Shown: positions 1 to 7,491 of the stretch, in pieces
Layout of the letters: the number at the start of each line of letters is the position of its first letter
Position numbering within the stretch: the first letter of the stretch is position 1
DNA from: Actinoplanes sp. KI2
GTDB taxonomy: Bacteria > Actinomycetota > Actinomycetes > Mycobacteriales > Micromonosporaceae
Length of the DNA stretch: 64,000 nt
Assembly: GCF_025630775.1 (NCBI RefSeq)
Contig: NZ_JAOSZE010000031.1
Span: forward strand, 1-64,000
Direction of reading: 5' to 3'
The notes under the pieces: model-generated
The model's database searches: none
What the model was told of the DNA's origin: nothing
The model's input: the letters and a program-made list of their open reading frames with translations, nothing else
Program-made: the position numbers and the translations under genes

Positions 1-5
1 ATCCG

Positions 6-416
6 ATGAGTGATCGACCCAGCGTCCTGTTCGTCTGCGTGCACAACGCCGGCCGGTCCCAGATGGCCGCCGGCTGGCTGCGCCACCTGGCCGGCGACGC
101 CGTCGAGGTCCGCTCGGCCGGCTCCGCACCCGCCGACCAGATCAACCCGGCGGCCGTCGAGGCGATGCGCGAGGTCGGCATCGACATCACCGGCCAGACC
201 CCCAAGCTGCTCGAATACGAGACCGCACAGGGCTCCGACGTCATCATCACGATGGGCTGCGGCGACGCCTGCCCGGTCTTCCCCGGCAAACGCTACGAGG
301 ACTGGAAGCTCGACGACCCGGCCGGCCAGGGCATCGCGGCCGTCCGCCCGATCCGCGACGAGATCAGGTCACGAGTCGAGGCGCTCCTCGGCGATCTCCT
401 GCCGGTCACCGACTGA
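6..416 (+). CDS. arsC: Arsenate reductase, low-molecular-weight phosphatase fold
   Basis: Cytoplasmic enzyme predicted to reduce arsenate to arsenite. The 136-residue protein has the phosphatase P-loop C-x5-R-S at residues 11-18 (CVHNAGRS), a second cysteine pair at C85 and C89 (MGCGDAC), and the DDP motif near residues 103-105 that carries the catalytic aspartate. This layout fits the thioredoxin- or mycothiol-linked actinobacterial ArsC group rather than the glutaredoxin type. Only five bases precede the ATG, so its upstream context (usually ArsR or an arsenite exporter) lies outside the window. Its 3' end overlaps the convergent membrane-protein gene by 48 bp. Confidence 0.9.
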   Translation: MSDRPSVLFVCVHNAGRSQMAAGWLRHLAGDAVEVRSAGSAPADQINPAAVEAMREVGIDITGQTPKLLEYETAQGSDVIITMGCGDACPVFPGKRYEDWKLDDPAGQGIAAVRPIRDEIRSRVEALLGDLLPVTD

Positions 417-947
417 CCCACCGGCCATCGCCCCGTTCCGGCGCAGCGCCCGCCAGGTCAACGGCAGGGCCACGGCGGCGGGCAGCAGCCAGTAGGTCAG
501 GTGCGGAAGCCGGTCCCACAGCGGCAGTTGCGGCCCGTTGTCGACATAGAACCCGGTGAACAGTGCCGCGTAGGAGCCGGCCATCGCGCCGCCGTGCCAG
601 GCCATCCACCCGCCCCGGCCACGGCGGCGGGCCGACCGGCCGAACCAGGCCAGGCCGCACGCCACGCACGCGATCACGAACAGATGCCAGTCCTGCCGCC
701 AGCGCAGGGCGGCCAGCACGCTCGCCGTCCCGAACACCGCGGAGATCGCGTACAGATACACCGTGCCGGCCCGCGGGTGGCGCCCGGGCCGCTTCGCCGC
801 GGTCGCCGCGAGAGCGCCGGACACGACCGCCGCGCCACCGGCGAGCACATGCACCGCCAGGGCGGCGAAGAAGACCGGCCCGGCGTCCGGAATGTGGAGG
901 CCGGCCACCTCGACGGCCAGTACCTGATCCATGCGAACCACGACCAT
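369..947 (-). CDS. Hypothetical multi-pass membrane protein
   Basis: A 192-residue protein with about five hydrophobic segments (for example VFFAALAVHVLAGGAAVVSG near residues 25-45) and a loop LRWRQDWHLF. It resembles small DUF2306-like membrane proteins of actinobacteria, but I cannot name a function. The ATG at 947 starts just beside the palindrome at 950-962, so it is probably divergently co-controlled with the PadR gene; an alternative ATG lies at 932. The 3' end runs 48 bp into the arsC gene tail-to-tail. Confidence 0.7.
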   Translation of the reverse strand: MVVVRMDQVLAVEVAGLHIPDAGPVFFAALAVHVLAGGAAVVSGALAATAAKRPGRHPRAGTVYLYAISAVFGTASVLAALRWRQDWHLFVIACVACGLAWFGRSARRRGRGGWMAWHGGAMAGSYAALFTGFYVDNGPQLPLWDRLPHLTYWLLPAAVALPLTWRALRRNGAMAGGSVGDRQEIAEERLDS

Positions 948-949
948 GA

Positions 950-989
950 GTAGGTTACCTACCTAACGCGCCGAGAGTAGCATACCTAC
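950..989. promoter_or_regulatory. Two PadR-type palindromic operators over the padR promoter
   Basis: Positions 950-962 read GTAGGT-T-ACCTAC, a perfect 6+1+6 inverted repeat. A second, imperfect copy GTAGCATACCTAC lies at 977-989, 27 bp away. They overlap a candidate promoter: TTACCT at 955-960, a 17-bp spacer, and TAGCAT at 978-983. PadR repressors commonly autoregulate through such dyads, and the site also faces the divergent membrane-protein gene. Binding by the adjacent PadR is inferred. Confidence 0.65.
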
Positions 990-1005
990 GCATGGAGGGA
1001 AGCGG

Positions 1006-1350
1006 ATGAAGGCCGAAGCTCAGGCACTCAAGGGCCATCTCGACGCGCTGCTGCTCGCCACCCTCGAGGATGGGCCGCGGCACGGCTACGCGATCAAGGA
1101 AGCGCTCCGCACCGGCAGCGGCGGCCGGTTCGACCTGCCCACCGGCACCGTCTACCCCGCGTTGCACCGGCTGGAATCGGCCGGGCTGATCAGCGGCTCC
1201 TGGTCGCAGGCCGACGGCCGGCGACGCCGCAGCTACCGCCTGACCCCGGCCGGGCAGCGCCGGCTGGCCGGTGACCGGGCCGGCTGGCGAGAGTTCTCGG
1301 CCACCGTCACGACCCTCCTGGAGGGTGCACCATGGCCGGCCACGACCTGA
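1006..1350 (+). CDS. PadR-family transcriptional regulator
   Basis: A 114-residue cytoplasmic repressor with the PadR winged helix: L-x-GHLDALLLATLEDGPRHGYAIKEAL, then the TGTVYPALHRLESAGLI recognition region and the RRRRSYRLTPAG wing. It lacks the long C-terminal helical domain, so it is the short PadR-s2 type. GGAGGGA at 993-999 gives a good ribosome binding site for the ATG at 1006. It overlaps the next gene by 19 bp, and padR plus HAAS gene is a common actinobacterial pair that usually controls an ABC exporter; no exporter follows here. Confidence 0.92.
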   Translation: MKAEAQALKGHLDALLLATLEDGPRHGYAIKEALRTGSGGRFDLPTGTVYPALHRLESAGLISGSWSQADGRRRRSYRLTPAGQRRLAGDRAGWREFSATVTTLLEGAPWPATT

Positions 1351-1904
1351 TCGACGACTACCTCGCTCGCCTCGGCCGGCACCTGCCCGCCGACGCCATG
1401 GCCGAGCTGGCCGACGGGCTGGCCGAGACGTACGACCGGCAGGTGACCGCCGGCCTCGATGGCGAGAAGGCGGCCGCCGCGGCGATCGCCGAGTTCGGCG
1501 AACCCGAGGTGGTGCTGGCCGCGTTCGTGCGGCAGGCACCCGGCCGCCGCGCGGCGTTGGTCCTGCTGGGCTGCGGTCCCGTGGTCGGGGCGTGCTGGGC
1601 GACGTTGCTGATCAGCGAACGGGCGTGGACGTGGCCGGTGCCCGCCGGGCTGCGCCTCGCCTTCGGCCTGACCCTGGTCGCGGTGGTCGCCGCCCTCGGG
1701 TGTGCGGCGACGGCCCGCACCACCTACCGCCGAACCCGGGTGAGCGCCCCCGGCTGCCTCGTTCTGCTGCTCCTCGACGCCGGCCTGCTGGCCACCGCCG
1801 CCACGATGGCGCCGGGTCTGCACTGGCCCTTCGCCCTGGCCGCCGCGGCCAGCCTCACCCGGATGACGCTGACCGTCCGAGCCCTGCCGCGGCTGCTCGC
1901 CTGA
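1332..1904 (+). CDS. HAAS-domain membrane protein paired with PadR
   Basis: A 190-residue protein whose N-terminal 70 residues (LIDDYLARLGRHLPADAMAE... followed by FGEPEVVLAAF) form the HAAS helical domain found beside PadR regulators, followed by about four membrane helices. HAAS proteins are thought to work with PadR in sensing or in exporter assembly, but the mechanism is not established. The start lies inside the padR 3' end, implying translational coupling. The second PadR/HAAS pair at 57-59 kb is larger and is followed by an ABC exporter. Confidence 0.8.
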   Translation: MAGHDLIDDYLARLGRHLPADAMAELADGLAETYDRQVTAGLDGEKAAAAAIAEFGEPEVVLAAFVRQAPGRRAALVLLGCGPVVGACWATLLISERAWTWPVPAGLRLAFGLTLVAVVAALGCAATARTTYRRTRVSAPGCLVLLLLDAGLLATAATMAPGLHWPFALAAAASLTRMTLTVRALPRLLA

Positions 1905-1960
1905 CCACGGCCCGACCGGCTGCGGGGCCGGCCGGGCCGCCCGGTCAGCCGTCACGAATG

Positions 1961-2033
1961 TTTGGATGCGAACCATGGGCCGCAGGTCCCCCTTGCGCCA
2001 GACCTTGGTTCCGCATATCGTTTGGGTCCGAAC
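1961..2033 (+). promoter_or_regulatory. Promoter and two candidate MarR operators before the P450 operon
   Basis: TTGCGC at 1993-1998 and TATCGT at 2016-2021 are separated by 17 bp and form a plausible promoter. At 2021-2033 lies TTTGGGTCCGAAC, an imperfect dyad with core TT-x-GG-N-CC-x-AA. A weaker copy TTTGGATGCGAAC lies exactly 60 bp upstream at 1961-1973. Nearly the same 13-mer, TTTGGGTCCGTAC, recurs in the marR/ligase intergenic region at 8673-8685. I infer that the MarR protein of this island binds all three. Confidence 0.6.
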
Positions 2034-2060
2034 GACTCTCCGTGGGGGAGGTTCAGCGCG

Positions 2061-3308
2061 ATGGATCTGGACGAGGTCGACCTCGCCGACTACGACCGCT
2101 TCCAGCGGAACGAGGCCTGGGAGCAGTTCGACACGCTGCGCCGGGAGGACCCGGTGCACTGGAATCCGGAGGCGGCACCGAACCGCGGATTCTGGGCTGT
2201 CACGAAATATCGGGACATCTGGGCGGTGGATCGGGACACCGAGACGTTCACCTCGGAGCAGTTCGTCAACCTCGAGGAGGTGGACGACGACCTGCGGGAC
2301 ATCCGCCGGTCCATCCTGGAGACCGACGGCCGCCGGCACCTCGTGCTCCGCCAGCTGATCACCCGCGAGTTCAGCCCGCGCAACCTGATGCGGAACTACG
2401 AGAGCTTCCTGCGCGAGCTCACCCGGCAGACGGTCGACGAGGCGCTGTCCGCGAACGAGTTCGACTTCGTCGAGAAGATCAGCGCCGACTTCCCGATCCA
2501 GGTCCTCGCCCGGCTGCTGGACGTGCCCCGCGAGGACACCGGCCGGCTGATCGCCTGGGGCAACGAGATGGTCGGCAACACCGACCCGGAATACATCGCC
2601 GTCCCGCTCGACTCGCCGGAGAGCGAGAAGTACAAGCACCTGCCGTTCCGCTCGCCGACCACGCAGGACGTCTTCGACTACGGCCGGGCCCTGCGCGACC
2701 GGCGGCGCGGCGGCGACGGCACCGACCTGATCAGCCAGCTCGCCAACAAGCTGCCCGCCGACGGCGTGCCGATGAGCGACAAGGACTTCGACAACTACTT
2801 CCTGCTGCTGGTGATCGCCGGCAACGAGACCACCCGGCACGCGATCAGCAACTCGATGCTCGCCCTGATCGAGCGGCCGGACCAGCTGCGGCTGCTGCAG
2901 CAGGACCCGTCGCTGATCGCCTCGGGCCTGGAGGAGCTGCTGCGCTGGGCCTCGCCGGTCTACCACTTCCGCCGCACGGCCACCCGGGACACGTCGCTGG
3001 GCGGGAAAACGATCAAGGCCGGTGACAAGGTCGTCATGTGGTTCGCCTCGGGCAACCGGGACGAGGACGTCTTCGAGGATCCCTACCGGCTCGACGTACG
3101 CCGGCCGAACGTGGACCACCTCACGTTCGGCAAGGGCAGCCCGCACCTGTGCATGGGCAACGCCCTGGCCCGCATGGAGGTCCGGCTGATGTTCGAGGAG
3201 CTGCTCCCCCGGCTGGCGAGCATCGAGCTGAACGGCGAGGTCGCCCGGGTGCGCTCCAACTTCGTCAACGGGATCAAGCGGTTCCCGGTCACGGTGCAAC
3301 CGCGATGA
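2061..3308 (+). CDS. Cytochrome P450 monooxygenase
   Basis: A 415-residue soluble bacterial P450. It shows the I-helix AGNETT (residues 253-258, the oxygen-activating groove), the K-helix E292-x-x-R295, and the heme loop F356-G-K-G-S-P-H-L-C364, where C364 is the axial thiolate. The ATG at 2061 is chosen over an upstream TTG because GGGGGAGG ends ten bases before it and residue 1 begins typical N-terminal sequence. The FGKGSPHLCMG loop and AGNETTRHA groove resemble actinobacterial catabolic P450s. It opens a tightly overlapping operon, and its stop overlaps the ATG of a truncated reductase, so its native electron donor appears lost from this locus. Substrate is unknown; context suggests an aromatic or amine compound. 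Confidence 0.93.
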   Translation: MDLDEVDLADYDRFQRNEAWEQFDTLRREDPVHWNPEAAPNRGFWAVTKYRDIWAVDRDTETFTSEQFVNLEEVDDDLRDIRRSILETDGRRHLVLRQLITREFSPRNLMRNYESFLRELTRQTVDEALSANEFDFVEKISADFPIQVLARLLDVPREDTGRLIAWGNEMVGNTDPEYIAVPLDSPESEKYKHLPFRSPTTQDVFDYGRALRDRRRGGDGTDLISQLANKLPADGVPMSDKDFDNYFLLLVIAGNETTRHAISNSMLALIERPDQLRLLQQDPSLIASGLEELLRWASPVYHFRRTATRDTSLGGKTIKAGDKVVMWFASGNRDEDVFEDPYRLDVRRPNVDHLTFGKGSPHLCMGNALARMEVRLMFEELLPRLASIELNGEVARVRSNFVNGIKRFPVTVQPR

Positions 3309-3403
3309 CCGCCGAGTTCGAGGCCGACCTGGTCGTGCACGAGGTCGCACCGGTGGCCGACGGCGTGGTCGCGCTGTCGCTGGCCGGCGACGACGCGCTC
3401 TGA
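3305..3403 (+). pseudogene. N-terminal stub of a PDR/VanB-type reductase
   Basis: A 32-codon open frame begins at an ATGA overlap with the P450 stop and reads MTAEFEADLVVHEVAPVADG, then VVALSLAGDDAL. This matches how flavin/2Fe-2S reductases of the phthalate-dioxygenase-reductase family begin (first strand of the FMN domain). It then stops, with no flavin, NAD or iron-sulfur domain following; the next gene starts 10 bp later. It could still be translated as a coupling leader. I read it as the relic of the P450's redox partner after an internal deletion. Confidence 0.6.
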
Positions 3404-3412
3404 GGAGGGCAC

Positions 3413-4213
3413 TTGACGGGCTTCTTCTATCCGCGCACCGCGTCCGGCGTCGCCTCGCTGATCCCGAGCCCGCCCTGGCACTACTCGGGCGACCTGCTGA
3501 CCGTCGAGTACCGGACCGACCCGGCCCGGGTCGCCGAGCTGCTGCCGGCGCCGTTGCAGCCGGCGCCGACCGATCCGGGCGCGGTCGCGCTGATCTGGGC
3601 CGACTGGCAGTCCTGCTCGTCGAGCCGGGCGGAGCTGCTCGACCCGGTGCGGTCCCAGTACAAGGAGGCGTTCGTGGTGGTGCGGTGCAGCTTCGCGGGG
3701 CAGGTCTACTCGCGCTGCGTCTACATCTGGGTGGACAAGGACTTCGCCATCGCCCGCGGCCTGCACCAGGGGTACCCGAAGAAGCTCGGCTCGATGTGGC
3801 AGACCCGGCCGCACCCGTTCGCCCAGGCGGCGCCGCAGATCGGGCCGGGCGGGACGTTCGGGGCCACCCTCGCCGCCGGCGACCGACGGCTGGCCGAGGC
3901 GATTCTGACCCTGCGCGAGCCCTCGGCGACCAACGGGTTCGTCAACGGGCATCCGATGGCGCACCACCGTTTCCTGCCGGGTATCGAGCGCGGCGCCCCG
4001 GACGCCTACGCCGAGCTGATCCGCTCCGGCGCGGCCTCGTTCGACGGTGGCCAGGCCTGGACGGGCGATGTCGAGCTGCGGTTGTTCGAGTCGCCCACGG
4101 AAGAGCTCGCCCGGCTCGAGGTGCACGAGGTCATCGGCGGGTATTACCGGCAGGTCGGGGTCGTCTGGGACGGTGGCAGCACGCTCGCGCGCCTGTCGAA
4201 GGAGGACGCATGA
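3413..4213 (+). CDS. Acetoacetate-decarboxylase-superfamily enzyme
   Basis: A 266-residue member of the ADC fold. The Schiff-base lysine motif is visible as GYPKK at residues 120-124 (K123/K124 matching K115/K116 of clostridial ADC), with a conserved glutamate in YKEAFV at E85. Some superfamily members are true decarboxylases; others are pyruvate aldolase-dehydratases, which would also suit a meta-cleavage pathway. The start is TTG at 3413, supported by GAGGAG at 3403-3408. It overlaps the aldehyde dehydrogenase by 4 bp (ATGA). Confidence 0.85.
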   Translation: MTGFFYPRTASGVASLIPSPPWHYSGDLLTVEYRTDPARVAELLPAPLQPAPTDPGAVALIWADWQSCSSSRAELLDPVRSQYKEAFVVVRCSFAGQVYSRCVYIWVDKDFAIARGLHQGYPKKLGSMWQTRPHPFAQAAPQIGPGGTFGATLAAGDRRLAEAILTLREPSATNGFVNGHPMAHHRFLPGIERGAPDAYAELIRSGAASFDGGQAWTGDVELRLFESPTEELARLEVHEVIGGYYRQVGVVWDGGSTLARLSKEDA

Positions 4214-5667
4214 TCGAGGTCGAGGGTGTCAAGATCGACACTCGGCACTGGATCGGCGGTGAGCGCGTCGCCTCCACCCGGAGTTTTCCGGACATTTCAC
4301 CAATTGACGAGCGGCATCTCGGTGACCTCGACGCCGCCGGGGCCGCCGAAGTCGATCAGGCGGTGACCGCGGCCCGAGCGGCCTTCCCCGCCTGGGCCGC
4401 CCTGGGCCCCACCGGGCGCGGGGCGATCCTACGCCGGGTCGCCGACGGGATCGACGAGCGCCGGGAGGACCTGGCCCGGGTGGAGACCCGGGACAACGGG
4501 TCGCTGCTGCGCTCGCACCGCCGGGGCGTGATGCCGCGGGTCGCGATGAACTTCCGGTTCTTCGCCGACTACGCCGAAAAGCTCGCCCACCCCGGCATGG
4601 AGGTGCGCGGGCACCGGGAGCGGATCACCTACGACCCGGCCGGCGTCACCGCGATCATCACGCCGTGGAACGCCCCGCTGATGCTGGCCACCTGGCGGAT
4701 CGGGCCGGCGCTCGCGGCCGGCAACACCGTGGTGCTCAAGCCGCCGGAGTGGGCGCCGCTGACCGCGTCGCTGCTCGCCGACATCGCGCACGAGGCCGGG
4801 CTGCCGGCCGGCGTCCTCAACGTCGTGCAGGGCACCGGCGCCGAGGCCGGGGCGCCGCTCACCCGGCACCCGGGGATCAACCGGTTGTCGTTCACCGGCT
4901 CGGTGCCGACCGCCGGGGTGATCGCCGCGGCCGCCGCACCGAACGTCGTGCCGCTCTCGTTCGAGCTGGGCGGCAAGTCGCCGCTGCTGATCTTCGCCGA
5001 CGCCGACCTCGACCTCGCCGTCGACCTCGCCGTCGAGCAGTTCGACAACGCCGGCCAGGTCTGTCTGGGCGCGTTCCGGCTGCTCGTGCAGGAGCCGATC
5101 GCCGAGGAGTTCACCGCCCGGGTGGTCGAGCGGGCCCGCGCCCTGGTGCAGGGCGACCCGCGCGACGAGCGGACCGACGTCAGCGCGCTGATCAGCCGGC
5201 CGCATTTCGAGCGGGTGCGCGGCTTCGTCGACCGGGCCCTGGCCGACGGCGCGAGGGCGCTGCTCGGCGGCGGGCCGAACACCTCGCTGAACGGCCTCTA
5301 CTACTCCCCCACGATCCTGGCCGACGCGAGGCCGGGCAGCGAGATCCTCACCGAGGAGGTCTTCGGGCCGGTGCTGACCGTCCAGACCTTCGCCGACGAG
5401 GACGAGGGCGTACGGATGGCCAACGAGACCCGCTTCGGGCTGGCCGCGACGCTGGTGACCGGCTCCGCGGAGAAAGCCGAACGGGTCAGTGAAAAGCTCA
5501 GCGCCGGCACCGTCTGGGTCAACTGCTTCTTCGTGCGGGACCTGGGCGCGCCATTCGGCGGCAACGGGAAGTCCGGCATCGGGCGCGAGGGCGGCACGTA
5601 CTCCTTCGACTTCTACTGCGACGTCAAGAACACCGTGTTCAGCCCGGCCGGCTGGAGGGAGTCCTGA
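4210..5667 (+). CDS. Aldehyde dehydrogenase, HpaE-like
   Basis: A 485-residue NAD(P)-dependent aldehyde dehydrogenase. Seen in order: the PWNAPLM substrate/cofactor region, the LKPPEWAP loop, FTGSVPTAG of the Rossmann domain, the general base glutamate in FELGGKSP, and the catalytic cysteine in NAGQVCLGA. Beside an extradiol dioxygenase and an FAH-family enzyme, the likely role is oxidation of a ring-cleavage semialdehyde, as HpaE does for 5-carboxymethyl-2-hydroxymuconate semialdehyde. In a gamma-glutamylation route it could instead act like PuuC on a gamma-glutamyl aldehyde. The ATG at 4210 overlaps the previous stop, and the stop overlaps the next ATG by one base. Confidence 0.93.
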   Translation: MIEVEGVKIDTRHWIGGERVASTRSFPDISPIDERHLGDLDAAGAAEVDQAVTAARAAFPAWAALGPTGRGAILRRVADGIDERREDLARVETRDNGSLLRSHRRGVMPRVAMNFRFFADYAEKLAHPGMEVRGHRERITYDPAGVTAIITPWNAPLMLATWRIGPALAAGNTVVLKPPEWAPLTASLLADIAHEAGLPAGVLNVVQGTGAEAGAPLTRHPGINRLSFTGSVPTAGVIAAAAAPNVVPLSFELGGKSPLLIFADADLDLAVDLAVEQFDNAGQVCLGAFRLLVQEPIAEEFTARVVERARALVQGDPRDERTDVSALISRPHFERVRGFVDRALADGARALLGGGPNTSLNGLYYSPTILADARPGSEILTEEVFGPVLTVQTFADEDEGVRMANETRFGLAATLVTGSAEKAERVSEKLSAGTVWVNCFFVRDLGAPFGGNGKSGIGREGGTYSFDFYCDVKNTVFSPAGWRES

Positions 5668-6596
5668 TGGGCGAGGTCGCCGGGGCCGGCCTGATCGCCC
5701 ACGTGCCCACCATCGTGCTGCCCGAACAGACCCGGCGCGAGCTCAACCACGGCCACGACTCGACCCTGGTCGCCGGCCTCCATCGGCTGCGCGCGGAGGT
5801 CTTCGACGTCCTCGACTACGACACCGTGGTGGTGCTCGACTCGCACTGGGCCACCACCGTCGAGTTCGTGGTCACCGCCCAGCAGCGGCGGGCCGGGCTG
5901 TTCACCTCGGAGGAGCTGCCGCGCGGGATGTGCCGCCGGCCGTACGACTTCCCGGGCGACCCTTCGCTGGCGCACCTGATCGCGTCGAAGGGTGCCGACC
6001 ACAGCACCTGGATCACCGCGATCGACGACGACCACCTGCCGATCTTCTACGCCACCACGAACCTGTGGGAGTTTCTCGGCCAGGGGCTGCCGGACAAGCG
6101 GTGGATCTCGATCGGCGTGTGCCAGACCGCGGACACCGAGGACAACCTGCGGCTCGGCCGGGCGCTCGGCGACGCGATCGCCGAGTCGGACCGCAGGGTG
6201 CTGCTGATCGCGTCCGGGGCCATGTCGCACACGTTCTGGCCGCTGCGGAAGCTGCGCGACCACGAGGCGGCCGGCCCGGAGCACATCTTCACGCCCGAGG
6301 CGTACCGGGCGGACATGGAACGCCTCGAGTGGTTCGCCGCCGGCGACCACGCGCGCGTCCTGTCGGCCATGCCGGACTTCTACCGGCACAAGCCCGAGGC
6401 GCGGTTCGGCCACTACCTCATGATGATCGGCGCCCTGGGCGAGGGCGACTGCACCGCCCCGAGCCGGCAGTACGGCGAGTACGAGAACTCGGTCGGCACC
6501 GGCCAGGTCCACCTCTGGTTCGACCGTCCCGACGGCGGCTTCCCCCGCCCGCGCCGCACCGACCCGGACCCCGATTACCTGCGCCAGACCGTCTGA
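5667..6596 (+). CDS. Class III extradiol ring-cleavage dioxygenase
   Basis: A 309-residue LigB-fold dioxygenase. Candidate ferrous-iron ligands and second-shell histidines appear in GLIAHVPTIVL, VLDSHWATTVEF and ASGAMSHTFWP, in the order typical of 3,4-dihydroxyphenylacetate 2,3-dioxygenase (HpaD-like) members. It would open a catechol next to the ring hydroxyls to give a hydroxymuconate semialdehyde for the preceding dehydrogenase. It is coupled to that dehydrogenase by a 1-bp overlap. The true catechol substrate cannot be read from sequence; homoprotocatechuate is a guess from pathway context. Confidence 0.85.
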   Translation: MGEVAGAGLIAHVPTIVLPEQTRRELNHGHDSTLVAGLHRLRAEVFDVLDYDTVVVLDSHWATTVEFVVTAQQRRAGLFTSEELPRGMCRRPYDFPGDPSLAHLIASKGADHSTWITAIDDDHLPIFYATTNLWEFLGQGLPDKRWISIGVCQTADTEDNLRLGRALGDAIAESDRRVLLIASGAMSHTFWPLRKLRDHEAAGPEHIFTPEAYRADMERLEWFAAGDHARVLSAMPDFYRHKPEARFGHYLMMIGALGEGDCTAPSRQYGEYENSVGTGQVHLWFDRPDGGFPRPRRTDPDPDYLRQTV

Positions 6597-6606
6597 AAGG
6601 GACAAC

Positions 6607-7452
6607 ATGCGCGAGACCCGCCGGATCCTTCTGGACGGCAATGTCGTGGACGTCGAACGCCGCGGCGACGAGTTGATCGCTCACGACGGCCGCACCGTCA
6701 AGATCGATGACGCGGTACACCTGAGCCCGGTCGTCCCCTCGAAGATCATCTGTGTGCACCTCAACTACCGGTCGCGGGTCGCGGAGATGATGACCACGCT
6801 GCCGCCGGCACCCACCTACTTCCACAAGCCGGTGTCCGCGCTCAACGCGCACGACGCCGCGGTGGTACGCCCGGCCGGCTGCAAGTGGCTCAACTACGAG
6901 GGCGAGATCGGCATCGTGATCGGCCGGACCGCCCGCAACATCGCCCCGGCCGAGGCCGGCGACTACATCCGCGGCTACACCGTCGCCAACGACTACGGCC
7001 TGCACGACTTCCGGGACACCGACGCCGGTTCGATGCTGCGGGTCAAGGGTTCGGACACGCTCTGCCCGCTCGGCCCCGGCCTGGTCGAGGGCTGGGACTT
7101 CCGCGGCAAGAGGATCCGCACGCTGGTCAACGGCGCGGTACGGCAGGACGGCAGCACCGACGAGATGAACTGGGACATGCACTACCTGGTCGCCGACATC
7201 GCCCGGACCATCACCCTGCAGCCCGGCGACGTGCTGCTCTCCGGCACGCCGGCCATCTCCCGCACGGTCCACCCGGGCGACGTCGTCGAGGTGGAGGTCG
7301 AGGGCCTGGGCACGCTGCGCAACCACATCGTCGAGGGCCCGGCCGCCATCCGTACGGACGTGGGCGCGCAGCCGAGCGAGAGCGAGGAGGTGCTGTCCAC
7401 CGCGCAGGGCGGCGACTGGGAGTTCCGGGGCGTCCGGGCGCCCCGCCGATGA
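6607..7452 (+). CDS. Fumarylacetoacetate-hydrolase-family enzyme, HpaG-like
   Basis: A 281-residue protein with the FAH fold. It has FHKPVSALNAHD (substrate lid), the metal-binding NYEGEIGIVIG stretch, VANDYGLHDFRDTD, and the C-terminal LQPGDVLLSGTP signature. In homoprotocatechuate degradation such enzymes decarboxylate and isomerise 5-oxopent-3-ene-1,2,5-tricarboxylate, which fits its place after the dioxygenase. There is no separate HpaF isomerase or HpaH/HpaI hydratase/aldolase in the window. Its 3' end takes part in a 31-bp tandem duplication that also duplicates the next start codon. Confidence 0.88.
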   Translation: MRETRRILLDGNVVDVERRGDELIAHDGRTVKIDDAVHLSPVVPSKIICVHLNYRSRVAEMMTTLPPAPTYFHKPVSALNAHDAAVVRPAGCKWLNYEGEIGIVIGRTARNIAPAEAGDYIRGYTVANDYGLHDFRDTDAGSMLRVKGSDTLCPLGPGLVEGWDFRGKRIRTLVNGAVRQDGSTDEMNWDMHYLVADIARTITLQPGDVLLSGTPAISRTVHPGDVVEVEVEGLGTLRNHIVEGPAAIRTDVGAQPSESEEVLSTAQGGDWEFRGVRAPRR

Positions 7453-7491
7453 CCGCCCCGGCGTCCGGGCGGCCGCCGATGACCGCCCGGC
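7431..7491 (+). repeat. About 30-bp tandem duplication across a stop/start junction
   Basis: The segment beginning CGTCCGGGCG at 7431 repeats at 7462 with a one-base length difference. GCCGATGACCGCCC occurs with its ATG at 7449 and again at 7479. The duplication gives the PuuD-like gene two in-frame ATG codons 30 bp apart, encoding MTAPASGRPP then MTARRPLIAIPA. Confidence 0.85.

Noticed and set aside
2060..2090. Upstream TTG start (1962) for the P450
   Set aside because: It would place the promoter and the MarR-like operator inside the coding region, and the ATG at 2061 has a strong ribosome binding site.
1233..3350. Long minus-strand open frame opposite the HAAS and P450 genes
   Set aside because: Composition is Arg/Gly/Pro/Val-rich without domain signatures, and it mirrors the codon bias of the well-supported plus-strand P450.
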